From: Ferroplasma sp037442045
GTDB taxonomy: Archaea; Thermoplasmatota; Thermoplasmata; Thermoplasmatales; Thermoplasmataceae
Length of the DNA stretch: 27,856 nucleotides
NCBI RefSeq assembly: GCF_037442045.1
Contig: NZ_JBBIRC010000014.1
Coordinates: forward strand, 1 to 27,856
Direction of reading: 5' to 3'
Shown here: piece after piece, positions 15,237 through 23,617 of the stretch
How positions within the stretch are numbered: the stretch's first letter is position 1
Layout: every line of letters begins with the position of its first letter
Made by a program: the position numbers and the translations under genes
Notes under the pieces: model-generated
Seen by the model: the letters and a program-made list of their open reading frames with translations, nothing else
What the model was told of the DNA's origin: nothing
Database searches by the model: none

Positions 15237-15484
15237 AGTTTTCCATGAAGAATTCTAATTTAATATATAAATATTGTTATTTTTCTGAAAATATTTACTA
15301 TTTACTGATTTTTTTTGTCTATTTTTCACTATAACATATATTTTCATTCATTTTATGAAAAATATAGAGTAAAACATTTTAATAATATAACTTATATTGC
15401 TAAATTATTCTCTTTCTGTATATTAGAATAATAATCTTAATATTTTCACTTCAAATTTAAATAACAGTTATTTATCTAGAATTA
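15237..15484. promoter_or_regulatory. Divergent promoter region between doxD and a surface protein gene
   Basis: It holds the doxD TATA box (15261-15270, minus strand) and a plus-strand TATA-like TTTAAATAAC (15456-15465) about 25 nt before the ATG at 15485. The roughly 190 nt between them are AT-rich with T-runs. I see no clear operator repeat, but co-regulation of the two directions is possible. Confidence 0.5.
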
Positions 15485-16018
15485 ATGAATAAAAAAATAG
15501 TTACTGTAGGTGTAATCCTTCTCATGTTGGGAATAGCACTTGGTCTTGCAGGCTTTACAACAATAGACAAAGCACCTGTCAATACATCAATAGTAACTGT
15601 TCAAGCTGATAAAGAATATAGAACTCACACCATTATTTACTGCGCCGGAGATATTCTTGTAGTAGCCAGTCCAGGCAATCTGTCTGGCATTGTAGCACTT
15701 GATAATTGTAGTAATGTTACAAACTCTTCAGCTTTGCATAATTATAGTATCAGCCCGTCAAAAACTATTTCTGGAGCTCTTGAATATACAAATTTAAAAA
15801 CGGGAGAATATAGATTTGTAATATTTTCAAACAGTACTCCGGATACGGGTTATTCTCTTGAAACTCCAACGGAGCATACTAATTTAATATACGCAGATTA
15901 TGCCTTTGAGTTTGGAATACTTATATTCATAGGAGGAGTTATTGTAACAATTGTTGGAGCAATAATGAAAGAAAAAAAGAAAATGAATATAAAACCAATA
16001 TTAAACAGAAAAAAATAG
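15485..16018 (+). CDS. Two-TM extracytoplasmic protein of unknown function
   Basis: A 177-residue protein with an N-terminal membrane helix (about 5-24), a beta-rich outer domain with several N-x-S/T sequons and two Cys (C53, C75), a second helix (about 141-161) and a basic cytoplasmic tail. The same plan occurs in the protein at 3165. The outer segment EYRTHTIIYCAGDILVVASP followed by YRFVIFSNSTPDTGYSLET resembles the small jelly-roll or emp24-type domains that archaeal surface proteins carry, but I cannot assign a family. The promoter fixes the start. It is divergent from doxD and convergent with the DUF929 gene; a link with thiosulfate oxidation is only positional. Confidence 0.7.
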   Translation: MNKKIVTVGVILLMLGIALGLAGFTTIDKAPVNTSIVTVQADKEYRTHTIIYCAGDILVVASPGNLSGIVALDNCSNVTNSSALHNYSISPSKTISGALEYTNLKTGEYRFVIFSNSTPDTGYSLETPTEHTNLIYADYAFEFGILIFIGGVIVTIVGAIMKEKKKMNIKPILNRKK

Positions 16019-16089
16019 AATTTATTATAATTAATAATATTTTTAACATTAACTATAAAAATTATCAGGCTTGGATTACTTGCATGATT

Positions 16090-16794
16090 TCATGCTTTCT
16101 GTACAGCGTTATTTATTTGTTTACAGGCATTCTGAATATAACTTATATTCATTCCATTATTTAATAATTGATTATCACTATAACTTGCTATTTTAGCAGG
16201 ACTATATAACTGCCCGTTCAATAAATAAGTTCCATTGCTCCCAGTAATTATAATTATTGTATTAATGTGGTGTGGGCTTACTGAATCAGCACTTGTCTGG
16301 AAATAGCCACCTGAAATCCATTCCTGTGTCGTATACTTTTTTGCAATATTATAAAGCTGTGGCGATAATAGTTCTTTTAATTCACTCAAGCCATAGTTAA
16401 CTAAATTTCCAGTAATAGATTGATTCTTAAAATTACCGGTTAATGTTTCATTATAGAGATAAATAAAATTTGCACTTAATCTAGAGGAGGTATAGTTTTT
16501 AAAGATTAATCCTGGCGTACTAGCAAACGAATCTTTAGGGTCTGAATGCCAGTTATAATAAGTAACATTTCCATATTTTTCCAGTGTAAAATACAAAGGC
16601 CATGATAAAGATGCTCCAATGGGGCATCCTGCCCAGCTTATAACTATGACTTTTTCTTTACTGGACTTATAATCAACTTTGAAAAATCTGTTGGCTGGTT
16701 CTTCAAAGGGCGATAAAATAAAAGGTGAAATGATTATAAATGCCAGAATAATGGAAAATATTATTACAATTATATTGAGAAATTTCTTTTTCAT
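16090..16794 (-). CDS. DUF929-like thioredoxin-fold membrane-anchored protein
   Basis: A 234-residue protein with one N-terminal helix (about 5-30) and an extracytoplasmic domain matching the DUF929 pattern of hot-acid archaea. VIVISWAGCPIGASLSWPLY is the counterpart of the ..GA..CP(Y/F)CAAERW.. active site. An LEKYGNVTYYNWHSDP strand-loop follows, then a TPGLIFKNYTSSRLSANFIY block. The family looks like a thioredoxin-fold oxidoreductase. Here the second Cys of C-x-x-C is Gly (CPIG, near residues 57-60), so simple dithiol chemistry is not possible unless the C-terminal Cys (in NACKQI) takes part. Several sequons support an outside location. It shares a short promoter region with the divergent MFS gene; a TATA-like stretch at 16815-16825 fits a leaderless start. 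Confidence 0.7.
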   Translation of the reverse strand: MKKKFLNIIVIIFSIILAFIIISPFILSPFEEPANRFFKVDYKSSKEKVIVISWAGCPIGASLSWPLYFTLEKYGNVTYYNWHSDPKDSFASTPGLIFKNYTSSRLSANFIYLYNETLTGNFKNQSITGNLVNYGLSELKELLSPQLYNIAKKYTTQEWISGGYFQTSADSVSPHHINTIIIITGSNGTYLLNGQLYSPAKIASYSDNQLLNNGMNISYIQNACKQINNAVQKA

Positions 16795-16831
16795 TTATTT
16801 TTGATATTAATATTATATATTAAATTTATTT

Positions 16832-18115
16832 TTGAATCGTATTTCGCCGATGATTTATAATATTTTAAATAGGCATGAGATATTGAAGATAATATATATG
16901 TTCCATAAAAATAATGCATATTTATTAAAAATGAACGCAATACATCTTGGCACCAATTATCTCTGGATATCCTATGAGTCTTATATATTGCCTATAGAAT
17001 TGTTATCATATAATAAAAGTTCCTTATTTTTAGGAATAATAGCCTTTTTTGGAACAGCAATCGGTGTTTTTACTGGATTAGTATTCGGAACCTTAAGCGA
17101 TAAATATAACTTTGGATGGGGACGTCGTGGGCCATATATTCTGACAGGGGCAGTCTTGATAGTACTTGCCATTTATGTGAATCAATTATTAACTATATCT
17201 CTTGCTGGCATATTGCTTGGATATATCATGATTCAGGCCACTTCCAATACAGCTGAAGGAGCATATCAGCCATTATATGTTGATATTTTAAATAAAAACC
17301 AGAGAGGAAAGGCCACCGGTATCGGAGGCATATTCAGGTTAATGGGTTCAGCAATGGGATATGGCATTACCGGGTTTCTAATAGATACGAGATATCGAAT
17401 TTATGTTTTAATCTTGATAGCAATAGTTGTAATAATTACAGCATCATTGACTGCCAGTACAATAAAAAAATCAGATGTAATAATTAAGCAAAAAAAACCG
17501 AATTTAAGAAAATTATTCCTGGATATGTTTAATCTAAAACATGGGATGAAGAATTATATTTATGTTGTAATTGGAAGTTTTATGGTATTTTCTGGGGTTA
17601 TTGGCCTTTCGTTTTTTGAATTATATTTCTTTAAGTATATACTTGATGAGGCAAATCCCGCATATTATGTTTCAGTTGCAGGCATAATTGTTTTAACGAC
17701 TTCATCCATTGCATCTGTAATTTTTGGAATTTTATCTGATAAAATAGGAAGAACAAAAATTCTCTTAATTGTAACAATTATTGGCGGAATAGCGATGATA
17801 TTAATACCGGAATTCGAAAAATTTTATTATTTCCTCATACTTGGTTCGGCAATAGGCATCTCATATGGCATTTTTATGAGTGTTTCCGATGCTCTTGCCA
17901 GTGATATGTCACCATTAAGCGAAGCAGGCAAATTTATGGGCTATTATAATATGGCTACTGGAGGCGCTTCATCAATATCTCCGCTGATCTATGGTATGAT
18001 TTTATATTTCTCAGTTTCTTATTCCATCGGCTTTAAATATGTTTTTTACACAGCCGGCGTATTCTTTTTTATTGGCTTCATATTGTTTTTGAAAGTATCG
18101 AGGGATAATTTATAA
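16832..18115 (+). CDS. MFS transporter (sugar/SLC45-like), first of a tandem pair
   Basis: Up to 427 residues, 12 predicted helices. The signature between helices 2 and 3 is LSDKYNFGWGRRGPYILTG, with the R-G/R-R-P-(Y/L)-I-L ending typical of SLC45/sucrose-type and related MFS carriers. A second copy is FGILSDKIGRTKIL between helices 8 and 9. The longest frame starts at a TTG (16832). The ATG at 16850 or, better, the ATG at 16898 (MFHKNNAYLLKMN) gives an N-terminus that aligns with the neighbouring paralogue and lies about 30 nt past TTTTAAAT (16863-16870). I favour 16898. Substrate unknown, likely a sugar or organic acid. The paralogue follows 22 nt after its stop, so the two are probably co-transcribed. 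Confidence 0.88.
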   Translation: MNRISPMIYNILNRHEILKIIYMFHKNNAYLLKMNAIHLGTNYLWISYESYILPIELLSYNKSSLFLGIIAFFGTAIGVFTGLVFGTLSDKYNFGWGRRGPYILTGAVLIVLAIYVNQLLTISLAGILLGYIMIQATSNTAEGAYQPLYVDILNKNQRGKATGIGGIFRLMGSAMGYGITGFLIDTRYRIYVLILIAIVVIITASLTASTIKKSDVIIKQKKPNLRKLFLDMFNLKHGMKNYIYVVIGSFMVFSGVIGLSFFELYFFKYILDEANPAYYVSVAGIIVLTTSSIASVIFGILSDKIGRTKILLIVTIIGGIAMILIPEFEKFYYFLILGSAIGISYGIFMSVSDALASDMSPLSEAGKFMGYYNMATGGASSISPLIYGMILYFSVSYSIGFKYVFYTAGVFFFIGFILFLKVSRDNL

Positions 18116-18137
18116 GTATATTAATAATTAAAGATAT

Positions 18138-19391
18138 GTGACAAAGTATTCAATGAAGTCATTCAAATATATATTTGGAATGAATTCGATTTATCTTGGC
18201 AATAATTATTTATGGACATCGTTTGAATCATTATTTCTTCCATTTGAAATAGAATTATTAATGCCAGAAAAATTACAATCTATATATCTGGGAATGATTG
18301 CATTTACCGGCATAATGATTGGTATATCATTTAATTTCTTTTCCGGAACAATTTCAGATTTATTGAATACAAGAATCGGCAGAAGAAGGCCATTAATATT
18401 GCTCGGTTCCGGCATAGTAATTATTTCCCTTCTGGCCTTTGTTATAATTAACAAATCAATACTTTCAGTATTTTTGATGTATATTATGATTGAAATAGGC
18501 TCTAATATAGCATATGGTGCATACCAGCCATTAATTCGGGATGTTATACCATCTAACCAGAGAAGCACCTCGTCCGGCATAAGTGGATTTTTTACATTGC
18601 TTGGTTCTGCCTTTGGTTTTGGAATTTCAGGATTGCTTATGGGAATGCATTTATTATTTTATGCAATTATTATTATTCTAATAACAATTTTAATAACTGC
18701 CCTTACAAATTTTTTTACAATACAAAAAGATGATTATATCAGCAAATCCGAACTTATTAGCAGTAAATTATTTAAATTTATTAAAAATCTAAATGCGTCT
18801 AAAAAATTTAAATGGATGTACATTGCCAATTTATTTATAACGATAGGGAGCTCTGGATTAATATTTTTCGAATATTATTATTTTGAATATGATTTAAATT
18901 TAAAAAATACTGCAATTTATGTAGCAATTGCTGGGGTCTCTATATTATTAATTTCTGCATTATCTGCAGTCGCAATTGGCATACTAGCAGATAGGATTAA
19001 TAAGGAAATATTATTGTTAATTTTCCCTTTAACCAGTGGCATAAGTATTTTATTAATTTCTTTTATACATAATTTTTACATATTTTTAGTTCTTGGTTCT
19101 ATAATAGGCATATCTTATGGTAATTATTTTGTAATTACAAATTCTTATATGAGCTTTATAGTTCCACATGGCCGTGTTGGAAAATATTTATCCATATTTC
19201 TTGTTTCCACAGAAATTGGTTCTGCATTCTCGCCGTTGTTATATGGCTTTATTCTATTTATTTTTAAAAACCTTGGCCCACTAGCATATTCAAGATTGTT
19301 TGAAATTTCTTCAATATTTTATTTGGTTGGTTTTATAATTATACTGTTTAAAGTTATAAACCGCAAAACAATTTTCAAATTAAAATTATGA
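18138..19391 (+). CDS. MFS transporter, second of a tandem pair
   Basis: A 417-residue, 12-helix carrier clearly related to the gene before it. The first helix region MNSIYLGNNYLWTSFES matches MNAIHLGTNYLWISYES, and the loop after helix 2 reads ISDLLNTRIGRRRPLILLG against GRRGPYILTG. The overall identity looks moderate, so the duplication is old. The segments IGSNIAYGAYQPLIRDVIP and ISYGNYFVITNSYMSF match equivalents in the upstream copy. The start is GTG at 18138 (an ATG at 18136 is followed at once by a stop); the ATG at 18153 is an alternative. Two non-identical copies may transport different but related substrates, or could form a heteromer (inference). Confidence 0.88.
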   Translation: MTKYSMKSFKYIFGMNSIYLGNNYLWTSFESLFLPFEIELLMPEKLQSIYLGMIAFTGIMIGISFNFFSGTISDLLNTRIGRRRPLILLGSGIVIISLLAFVIINKSILSVFLMYIMIEIGSNIAYGAYQPLIRDVIPSNQRSTSSGISGFFTLLGSAFGFGISGLLMGMHLLFYAIIIILITILITALTNFFTIQKDDYISKSELISSKLFKFIKNLNASKKFKWMYIANLFITIGSSGLIFFEYYYFEYDLNLKNTAIYVAIAGVSILLISALSAVAIGILADRINKEILLLIFPLTSGISILLISFIHNFYIFLVLGSIIGISYGNYFVITNSYMSFIVPHGRVGKYLSIFLVSTEIGSAFSPLLYGFILFIFKNLGPLAYSRLFEISSIFYLVGFIIILFKVINRKTIFKLKL

Positions 19392-19619
19392 GTGAATTTA
19401 ATTTGTTGAAAGATAATGGAAAAGCCATATTACTCCCACTCAGTTTGTCCTGTAATAAGAATAAATAAAAATATTATGAAATCTGTATAATTATTTTTGT
19501 TAATAATGATACTTTAACTATATATGTTCTTATAGTACAGGTAAACTGTTCGATATAATTACCTGCTGTAAAGGTAAATATTAAATAATATTTAAAAATC
19601 ATATTTTATAACAAATATT

Positions 19620-20795
19620 ATTGATTTAAAGGAATTTTTATTAGACCAGAAAAAGCTATGATAGAATTTGTATCTGATGATAATACAATAAAAATGGAAT
19701 TGCCATTTGAAATAAATTCAGTAACATCTGGCGTCACAGGTATAATAACAGGACCCAGAAGATGTGGCAAATCAACTTTTTCTTTTCAAATTCTCAAAAA
19801 TTATCACTTTGAATATGTTAATTTTAACGATGAAAGATTAAATATATAATCAAACAATCTAAATGAGGTAATTGAAGCTATATATTCCCTTGAAGGAGAG
19901 GTAGATATAATTCTATTTTATGAGACTTAACAAATACAGGGATGGGAAAAATTTATATCAAGATTAATTGATGAAAAAAGAATTATAATTACTGGAAGCA
20001 ATGCAGGTTTTACTGGAACTGGGCTGTTTACATACATGACAGGAAGATATGTAAATTATGAACTTTTACCTTTCAGTTTCAAAGAATTTCTTTTGTATTA
20101 CAAATTTGATATCAATGAAAACTCTATTTATACAACAGTCGAAAAGGCAAAACTAATTAGTCTTATGTAAAAATATATAGATATTGGTGGCTTCCCTCTT
20201 GCCCTAAAAATTGGAAAGGATTATTTAATAGATTTAAACAACGATATCATAGAACGTGATATAATTCTCAAATATATGGTATAAAATTAAAATCAAAAAT
20301 TAGGGAATTATTGCGATATATGATTACAAATTATTCATCTGAAATAAGTTATACAAAATTAAGAAATGTTCTAAAAATTACTGGAAAAAGCACAATACAG
20401 AACTGGATTTCCTATTTCAGCCAGTCTTATATTATTTTTACTGTGGATAGATTTTCATTCAAAGTTAAAGAATCTATAATGGCCCCTAAGAAAATATTTG
20501 TAATCGATAACGGATTAATTACAATGAAGGATTATAGAAACCATGAAGTGGATTTTGTTATACGCAAAGGAAGAAATGTCATTAAACTAATACAGGTGAC
20601 TTTTGCATTTTCAATGATATATATATAAGAAAGAGAGAAATAGATTCTCTGTTAAAAGCTTCATCAGAATTGAATTGCGATAACTTATTTGTAATAACAT
20701 GGGATTTCAGGCCTATGGAAAAAATTGGAAATAAAATTGTTAAGTTTATGCCATTAACGGATTGGCTTACCAATAAAAACAACGCAACTGATTAA
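19620..20795 (+). pseudogene. Decayed archaeal AAA ATPase (AAA_14/DUF4143 type)
   Basis: The parts of one ATPase can be followed in order but the gene is broken many times. IDLKEFLLDQKK at 19620-19655 is in one frame. A frameshift leads to the frame of 19658 with Walker A GPRRCGKST (about 19751-19777). In-frame TAA stops follow at 19847, at about 19927 and near 20167. The Walker B area reads ILFYET where ILFDE is expected. After a stop at about 20281 a new frame carries KIRELLRYMITNYSSEISYT and ..VIDNGLITM, joined without the usual intervening residues to KDYRNHEVDFVIRKG, so an internal deletion is likely. A last frameshift near 20625 leads to RKREIDSLLKASSELNCDNL and the terminal stop at 20793-20795. 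Such ATPases are common in archaea and often mobile. This copy is not functional. Confidence 0.88.
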
Positions 20796-21037
20796 TGGTT
20801 ATTTTTAAAAGCGATTTTATTGTAGAAATATAATCTATTAACAGCATTAGTACCATATTTTCTCATATTCGAGTATATTATATATTCAGGCAATCAGAAA
20901 CATACAATAAGGTTATAAGTTGCAGGATAATTTTTAATTTAAAATTATCAAAAAAGTTATGGAATATTGAATTTTGCTGTTGTATCGTATACAATAAATT
21001 TCTAAATTCGTTAAGGTTAAATACTCAATTTTAGTTA
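20796..21037. other. Intergenic region
   Basis: I see no gene or RNA in this AT-rich stretch. It must hold the promoter of the gene at 21038, but no outstanding TATA box stands out. Confidence 0.35.
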
Positions 21038-21583
21038 ATGTTGTTTATGAAAGGTTTAAAAGTAATATCAATAATAGTAATAGTAATAATAATAGGTGGT
21101 ATAGGATTTTACGGCTACCATTATGAAACAACAGGGACGATGAAAGTTGAGGTAGCTGATACCATGCCAGCAAATATGTCGGCAAATGCACCGGACGCGG
21201 CAGGAGCATACTTCAATATTACAATCCATTCTATTGGATTATATAATTCAACAAGTGGATGGCACAATTATACAATAAATAAATCAGTAGACATATTCGG
21301 AGTCTTATCAAGTAACGCATCAATACTCGGAAATCTTAGTATTCACGCACAATCATACAGCAAGGTTATAATCAATGTTACAGGTGCCAGCATTTACTGG
21401 AATGCAATTGGAATAACATCCAGCACAACCATACACTTTGACCATCCAATAGATATAATAGTGCAGGCAGTCACAATACACGCACATGCATCAACAACAC
21501 TTGTTCTGGACTTTCACATGACTGATTTAATAAGTTCCTCCTCATCATTGTCTGGAAATGTTAATGCAAATGTAATTTACTGA
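21038..21583 (+). CDS. Membrane-anchored DUF4382-like surface protein
   Basis: A 181-residue protein with an N-terminal helix (about 7-26) and an outer beta-sandwich-like domain. The pattern TGTMKVEVADTMP, then YFNITIHSIGLYNSTSGWHN, VDIFGVLSSNASILGN and a Y-S-K-V-I-I-N-V strand agrees with DUF4382 (start strand, 'vtf..v.vh' strand, W, 'vDLL.L', 'y..irl.v'). Those are lipoprotein-like or surface proteins of unknown role. Many N-x-S/T sites support export. It has unusually many His in IHFDHP, VTIHAHAS and LDFHM, which could bind a metal. ATG at 21038 or, nine nucleotides later, ATG at 21047 are both possible starts. Stands alone between the ATPase pseudogene and the asparaginase-like gene. Confidence 0.65.
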   Translation: MLFMKGLKVISIIVIVIIIGGIGFYGYHYETTGTMKVEVADTMPANMSANAPDAAGAYFNITIHSIGLYNSTSGWHNYTINKSVDIFGVLSSNASILGNLSIHAQSYSKVIINVTGASIYWNAIGITSSTTIHFDHPIDIIVQAVTIHAHASTTLVLDFHMTDLISSSSSLSGNVNANVIY

Positions 21584-21606
21584 TTTTAAAATAATTTTGA
21601 TTTAAA

Positions 21607-21630
21607 TTATTTTTTTATTTTATATATTTT
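21607..21630 (+). terminator. T-rich transcription terminator
   Basis: A run of seven T (21610-21616) followed closely by two T4 runs lies about 25 nt after the stop of the DUF4382-like gene. Archaeal RNA polymerase terminates at such T-tracts. No hairpin is needed or seen. Confidence 0.4.
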
Positions 21631-21706
21631 TACTGTTTAAAAGGAATTTCATTTATCATAATTTTACTAAACAATATATTAATTATTGTAATTATAATTT
21701 ACTTCA

Positions 21707-22525
21707 ATGGAAAATATTGTTGTTATACATGGAGGCGCGGGCAGCCCATCATCATTAAACTCGGTACTAAAAGAAATTTTATCAAATATAATATACAACG
21801 GGACTGCTTTAGATATGGCAATAAAACCTGTTGTTGCAATGGAGAATAATTCTATATTTAATGCTGGTACCGGTTCAGTGCCAAGAATAGATGGCTCCAT
21901 ACAGATGGATGCTGCAGTTATGATAGAAAATGGCTTTGGATCTGTTATCTGTATAGAAAATGTTTCAAATCCAGTGCTTGTTGCAAGGGATGTAATGGAA
22001 AAAAGCCCTCATATCATGATCAGTGGTGACGGTGCAACTGAATTTGCAAGGAAAATGGGCCATGAATATTATAATCCTGAAACCGAGAAGAGTAAAAACA
22101 TGATGATTAAATTTAAGGAATCATTAAAAAATAATACAATTCCCGAAAAATTTCAATTTATGTTTAAAAGTTCTGAAGATACTGTCGGTGCAGTATCGAG
22201 GATAAATGGAAAATTCGCTGCAGCTGTTTCCACAGGTGGAAGCTTTCCAATGCTGAGAGGGCGTGTTGGCGACTCTCCAGTAATAGGTGCCGGTATATTC
22301 GCAGGAAATAAGGGTGCAGTTGTAGCTACGGGCATAGGTGAGGAAATAGCAAAAAGTTTGCTATCCTACAGGATATATGAAGCAATAGGAACTGAAAAAC
22401 TTTCAGATATAGTAAAAAAAGAAGTAAACAAATTCAAAGTTTCCGCTGGAATAATAGCTATAAGTGAAGAGGAGCAGTTTGCATATTCCAATACTGATAT
22501 GGCATACAGCATGCAACAATATTGA
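21707..22525 (+). CDS. Isoaspartyl peptidase / L-asparaginase (Ntn-hydrolase)
   Basis: A 272-residue precursor of the type 2 asparaginase family, which cleaves L-asparagine and isoaspartyl dipeptides. It processes itself to expose an N-terminal threonine. The amino end has IVVIHGGAGSP (4-14). The FNAGTGSVPRIDGSIQMDAA block (51-70) is the family's N-A-G-x-G-S...G-x-x-x-M-D-A signature. The autocleavage site and nucleophile is T159 in SEDTVGAVSR, followed by AAVSTGG and GDSPVIGAGIFA, the substrate-binding region. The length is slightly short (about 300 usual), mainly in the linker before T159. The likely role is protein-repair peptide breakdown or asparagine catabolism. It has its own TATA-like region (about 21673-21682) and is in the same orientation as the following catabolic block, but 150 nt separate them. 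Confidence 0.92.
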   Translation: MENIVVIHGGAGSPSSLNSVLKEILSNIIYNGTALDMAIKPVVAMENNSIFNAGTGSVPRIDGSIQMDAAVMIENGFGSVICIENVSNPVLVARDVMEKSPHIMISGDGATEFARKMGHEYYNPETEKSKNMMIKFKESLKNNTIPEKFQFMFKSSEDTVGAVSRINGKFAAAVSTGGSFPMLRGRVGDSPVIGAGIFAGNKGAVVATGIGEEIAKSLLSYRIYEAIGTEKLSDIVKKEVNKFKVSAGIIAISEEEQFAYSNTDMAYSMQQY

Positions 22526-22649
22526 CTTTATCTTTACGTATTAGTGCAATTTTTATACAGGAAAAACATGGAGTGGTACTCTTTTATAATAATATTAGAA
22601 CTTCAAAACGATAAACGGGTATTCGCAGTACTAATTTCCAGTTAACAAT

Positions 22650-22678
22650 TTTTTTATTTATCATAACATTATATTATT
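22650..22678 (+). promoter_or_regulatory. TATA box of the hydroxyacid dehydrogenase-decarboxylase operon
   Basis: TTTATTTA at 22653-22660 is centred about 23 nt upstream of the ATG at 22679, fitting a leaderless start of the two-gene overlapping unit. Confidence 0.4.
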
Positions 22679-23617
22679 ATGAAAGCCGTTGCAATTTTGC
22701 CTGCATTTCTAGATCTTAATAATATTAAGAAATCAGTAGATCAGATAATGCCTGGCATAGACATTCTTACTGATACAGAATTTGATAAAAATGATGCAGA
22801 TGTTGTTGTAATAACAACCTTTACCCCATTTGGCAAAAAAGAAATGGACAAATTCCCGGAATTAAAATATATCCAGGTTGCAAGTACCGGTTATAATAAT
22901 GTTGACATTAAAGAAGCAAGAAGAAGGAATTTATTGTTATGCAATGTTCCCGTTGCCAATAAGGATGCAGTTGCAGAGCATGTTATAGGGAGCACTTTAG
23001 CACTTCTGAAGAATTTTATTCCCTTTGATTCCCAGATCAGATCGGGGCACTGGCCTCTTCTGACCAATTCAAGAGAATTGCAGGGAAAAATTTTCGGCAT
23101 TATCGGAATGGGCGCTATTGGAATAAAGCTTGTACAGAAATTAATCCCTTTCAATGTCGGCATAGTGTATTATGATCCACGCCGTTTGCCTGCAAAGGAT
23201 GAAGAATTTTATGGAATTACATATCTTGAACTTGATGAACTGGTAAAGGCTTCTGATATAATATCTGTTCATACACCCTTAACAAAAAATACCAGATTAA
23301 TGTTTAACGAAGATAGATTTAAATTAATGAAAGAAAATTCCATATTTATCAATACAGCCAGAGGAGAAATTGTGGACGAAAAGGCTCTGGTAAATGCCAT
23401 AAAAAGTAAAAATATCTACGCAGCCATTGATGTGTTTTCAAAAGAACCACCAGACACATCATCTGAACTGTTCCATCTGGAAAATGTACTGTTTTCGCCC
23501 CATATAGCAGGTGTGACCATGGAAAGCCAGGAACGCTTTATAACAGAAACAATTGGAAATCTTATAAGATATTCGCAGGGCATAGTTCCACTGTATAGAG
23601 TAGAGGATGAATTATGA
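22679..23617 (+). CDS. D-isomer-specific 2-hydroxyacid dehydrogenase
   Basis: A 312-residue NAD(P)-dependent enzyme interconverting a D-2-hydroxy acid and its 2-oxo acid. The Rossmann loop is GIIGMGAIG (140-148), and an acidic residue D166 (YYDPRR) at the end of the second strand suggests NAD rather than NADP. The catalytic trio is complete: R228 in NTARGE, E256 in DVFSKEPP and H275 in SPHIAG. The N-terminal substrate domain includes STGYNNVD (69-76). It belongs to the glyoxylate reductase/phosphoglycerate-dehydrogenase-like group; the exact substrate is open. Its stop overlaps the start of the benzoylformate-decarboxylase-like gene (ATGA). That suggests the product 2-oxo acid is passed to the decarboxylase, so a mandelate-like or other arylic or branched 2-hydroxy acid is plausible (inference). 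Confidence 0.93.
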   Translation: MKAVAILPAFLDLNNIKKSVDQIMPGIDILTDTEFDKNDADVVVITTFTPFGKKEMDKFPELKYIQVASTGYNNVDIKEARRRNLLLCNVPVANKDAVAEHVIGSTLALLKNFIPFDSQIRSGHWPLLTNSRELQGKIFGIIGMGAIGIKLVQKLIPFNVGIVYYDPRRLPAKDEEFYGITYLELDELVKASDIISVHTPLTKNTRLMFNEDRFKLMKENSIFINTARGEIVDEKALVNAIKSKNIYAAIDVFSKEPPDTSSELFHLENVLFSPHIAGVTMESQERFITETIGNLIRYSQGIVPLYRVEDEL

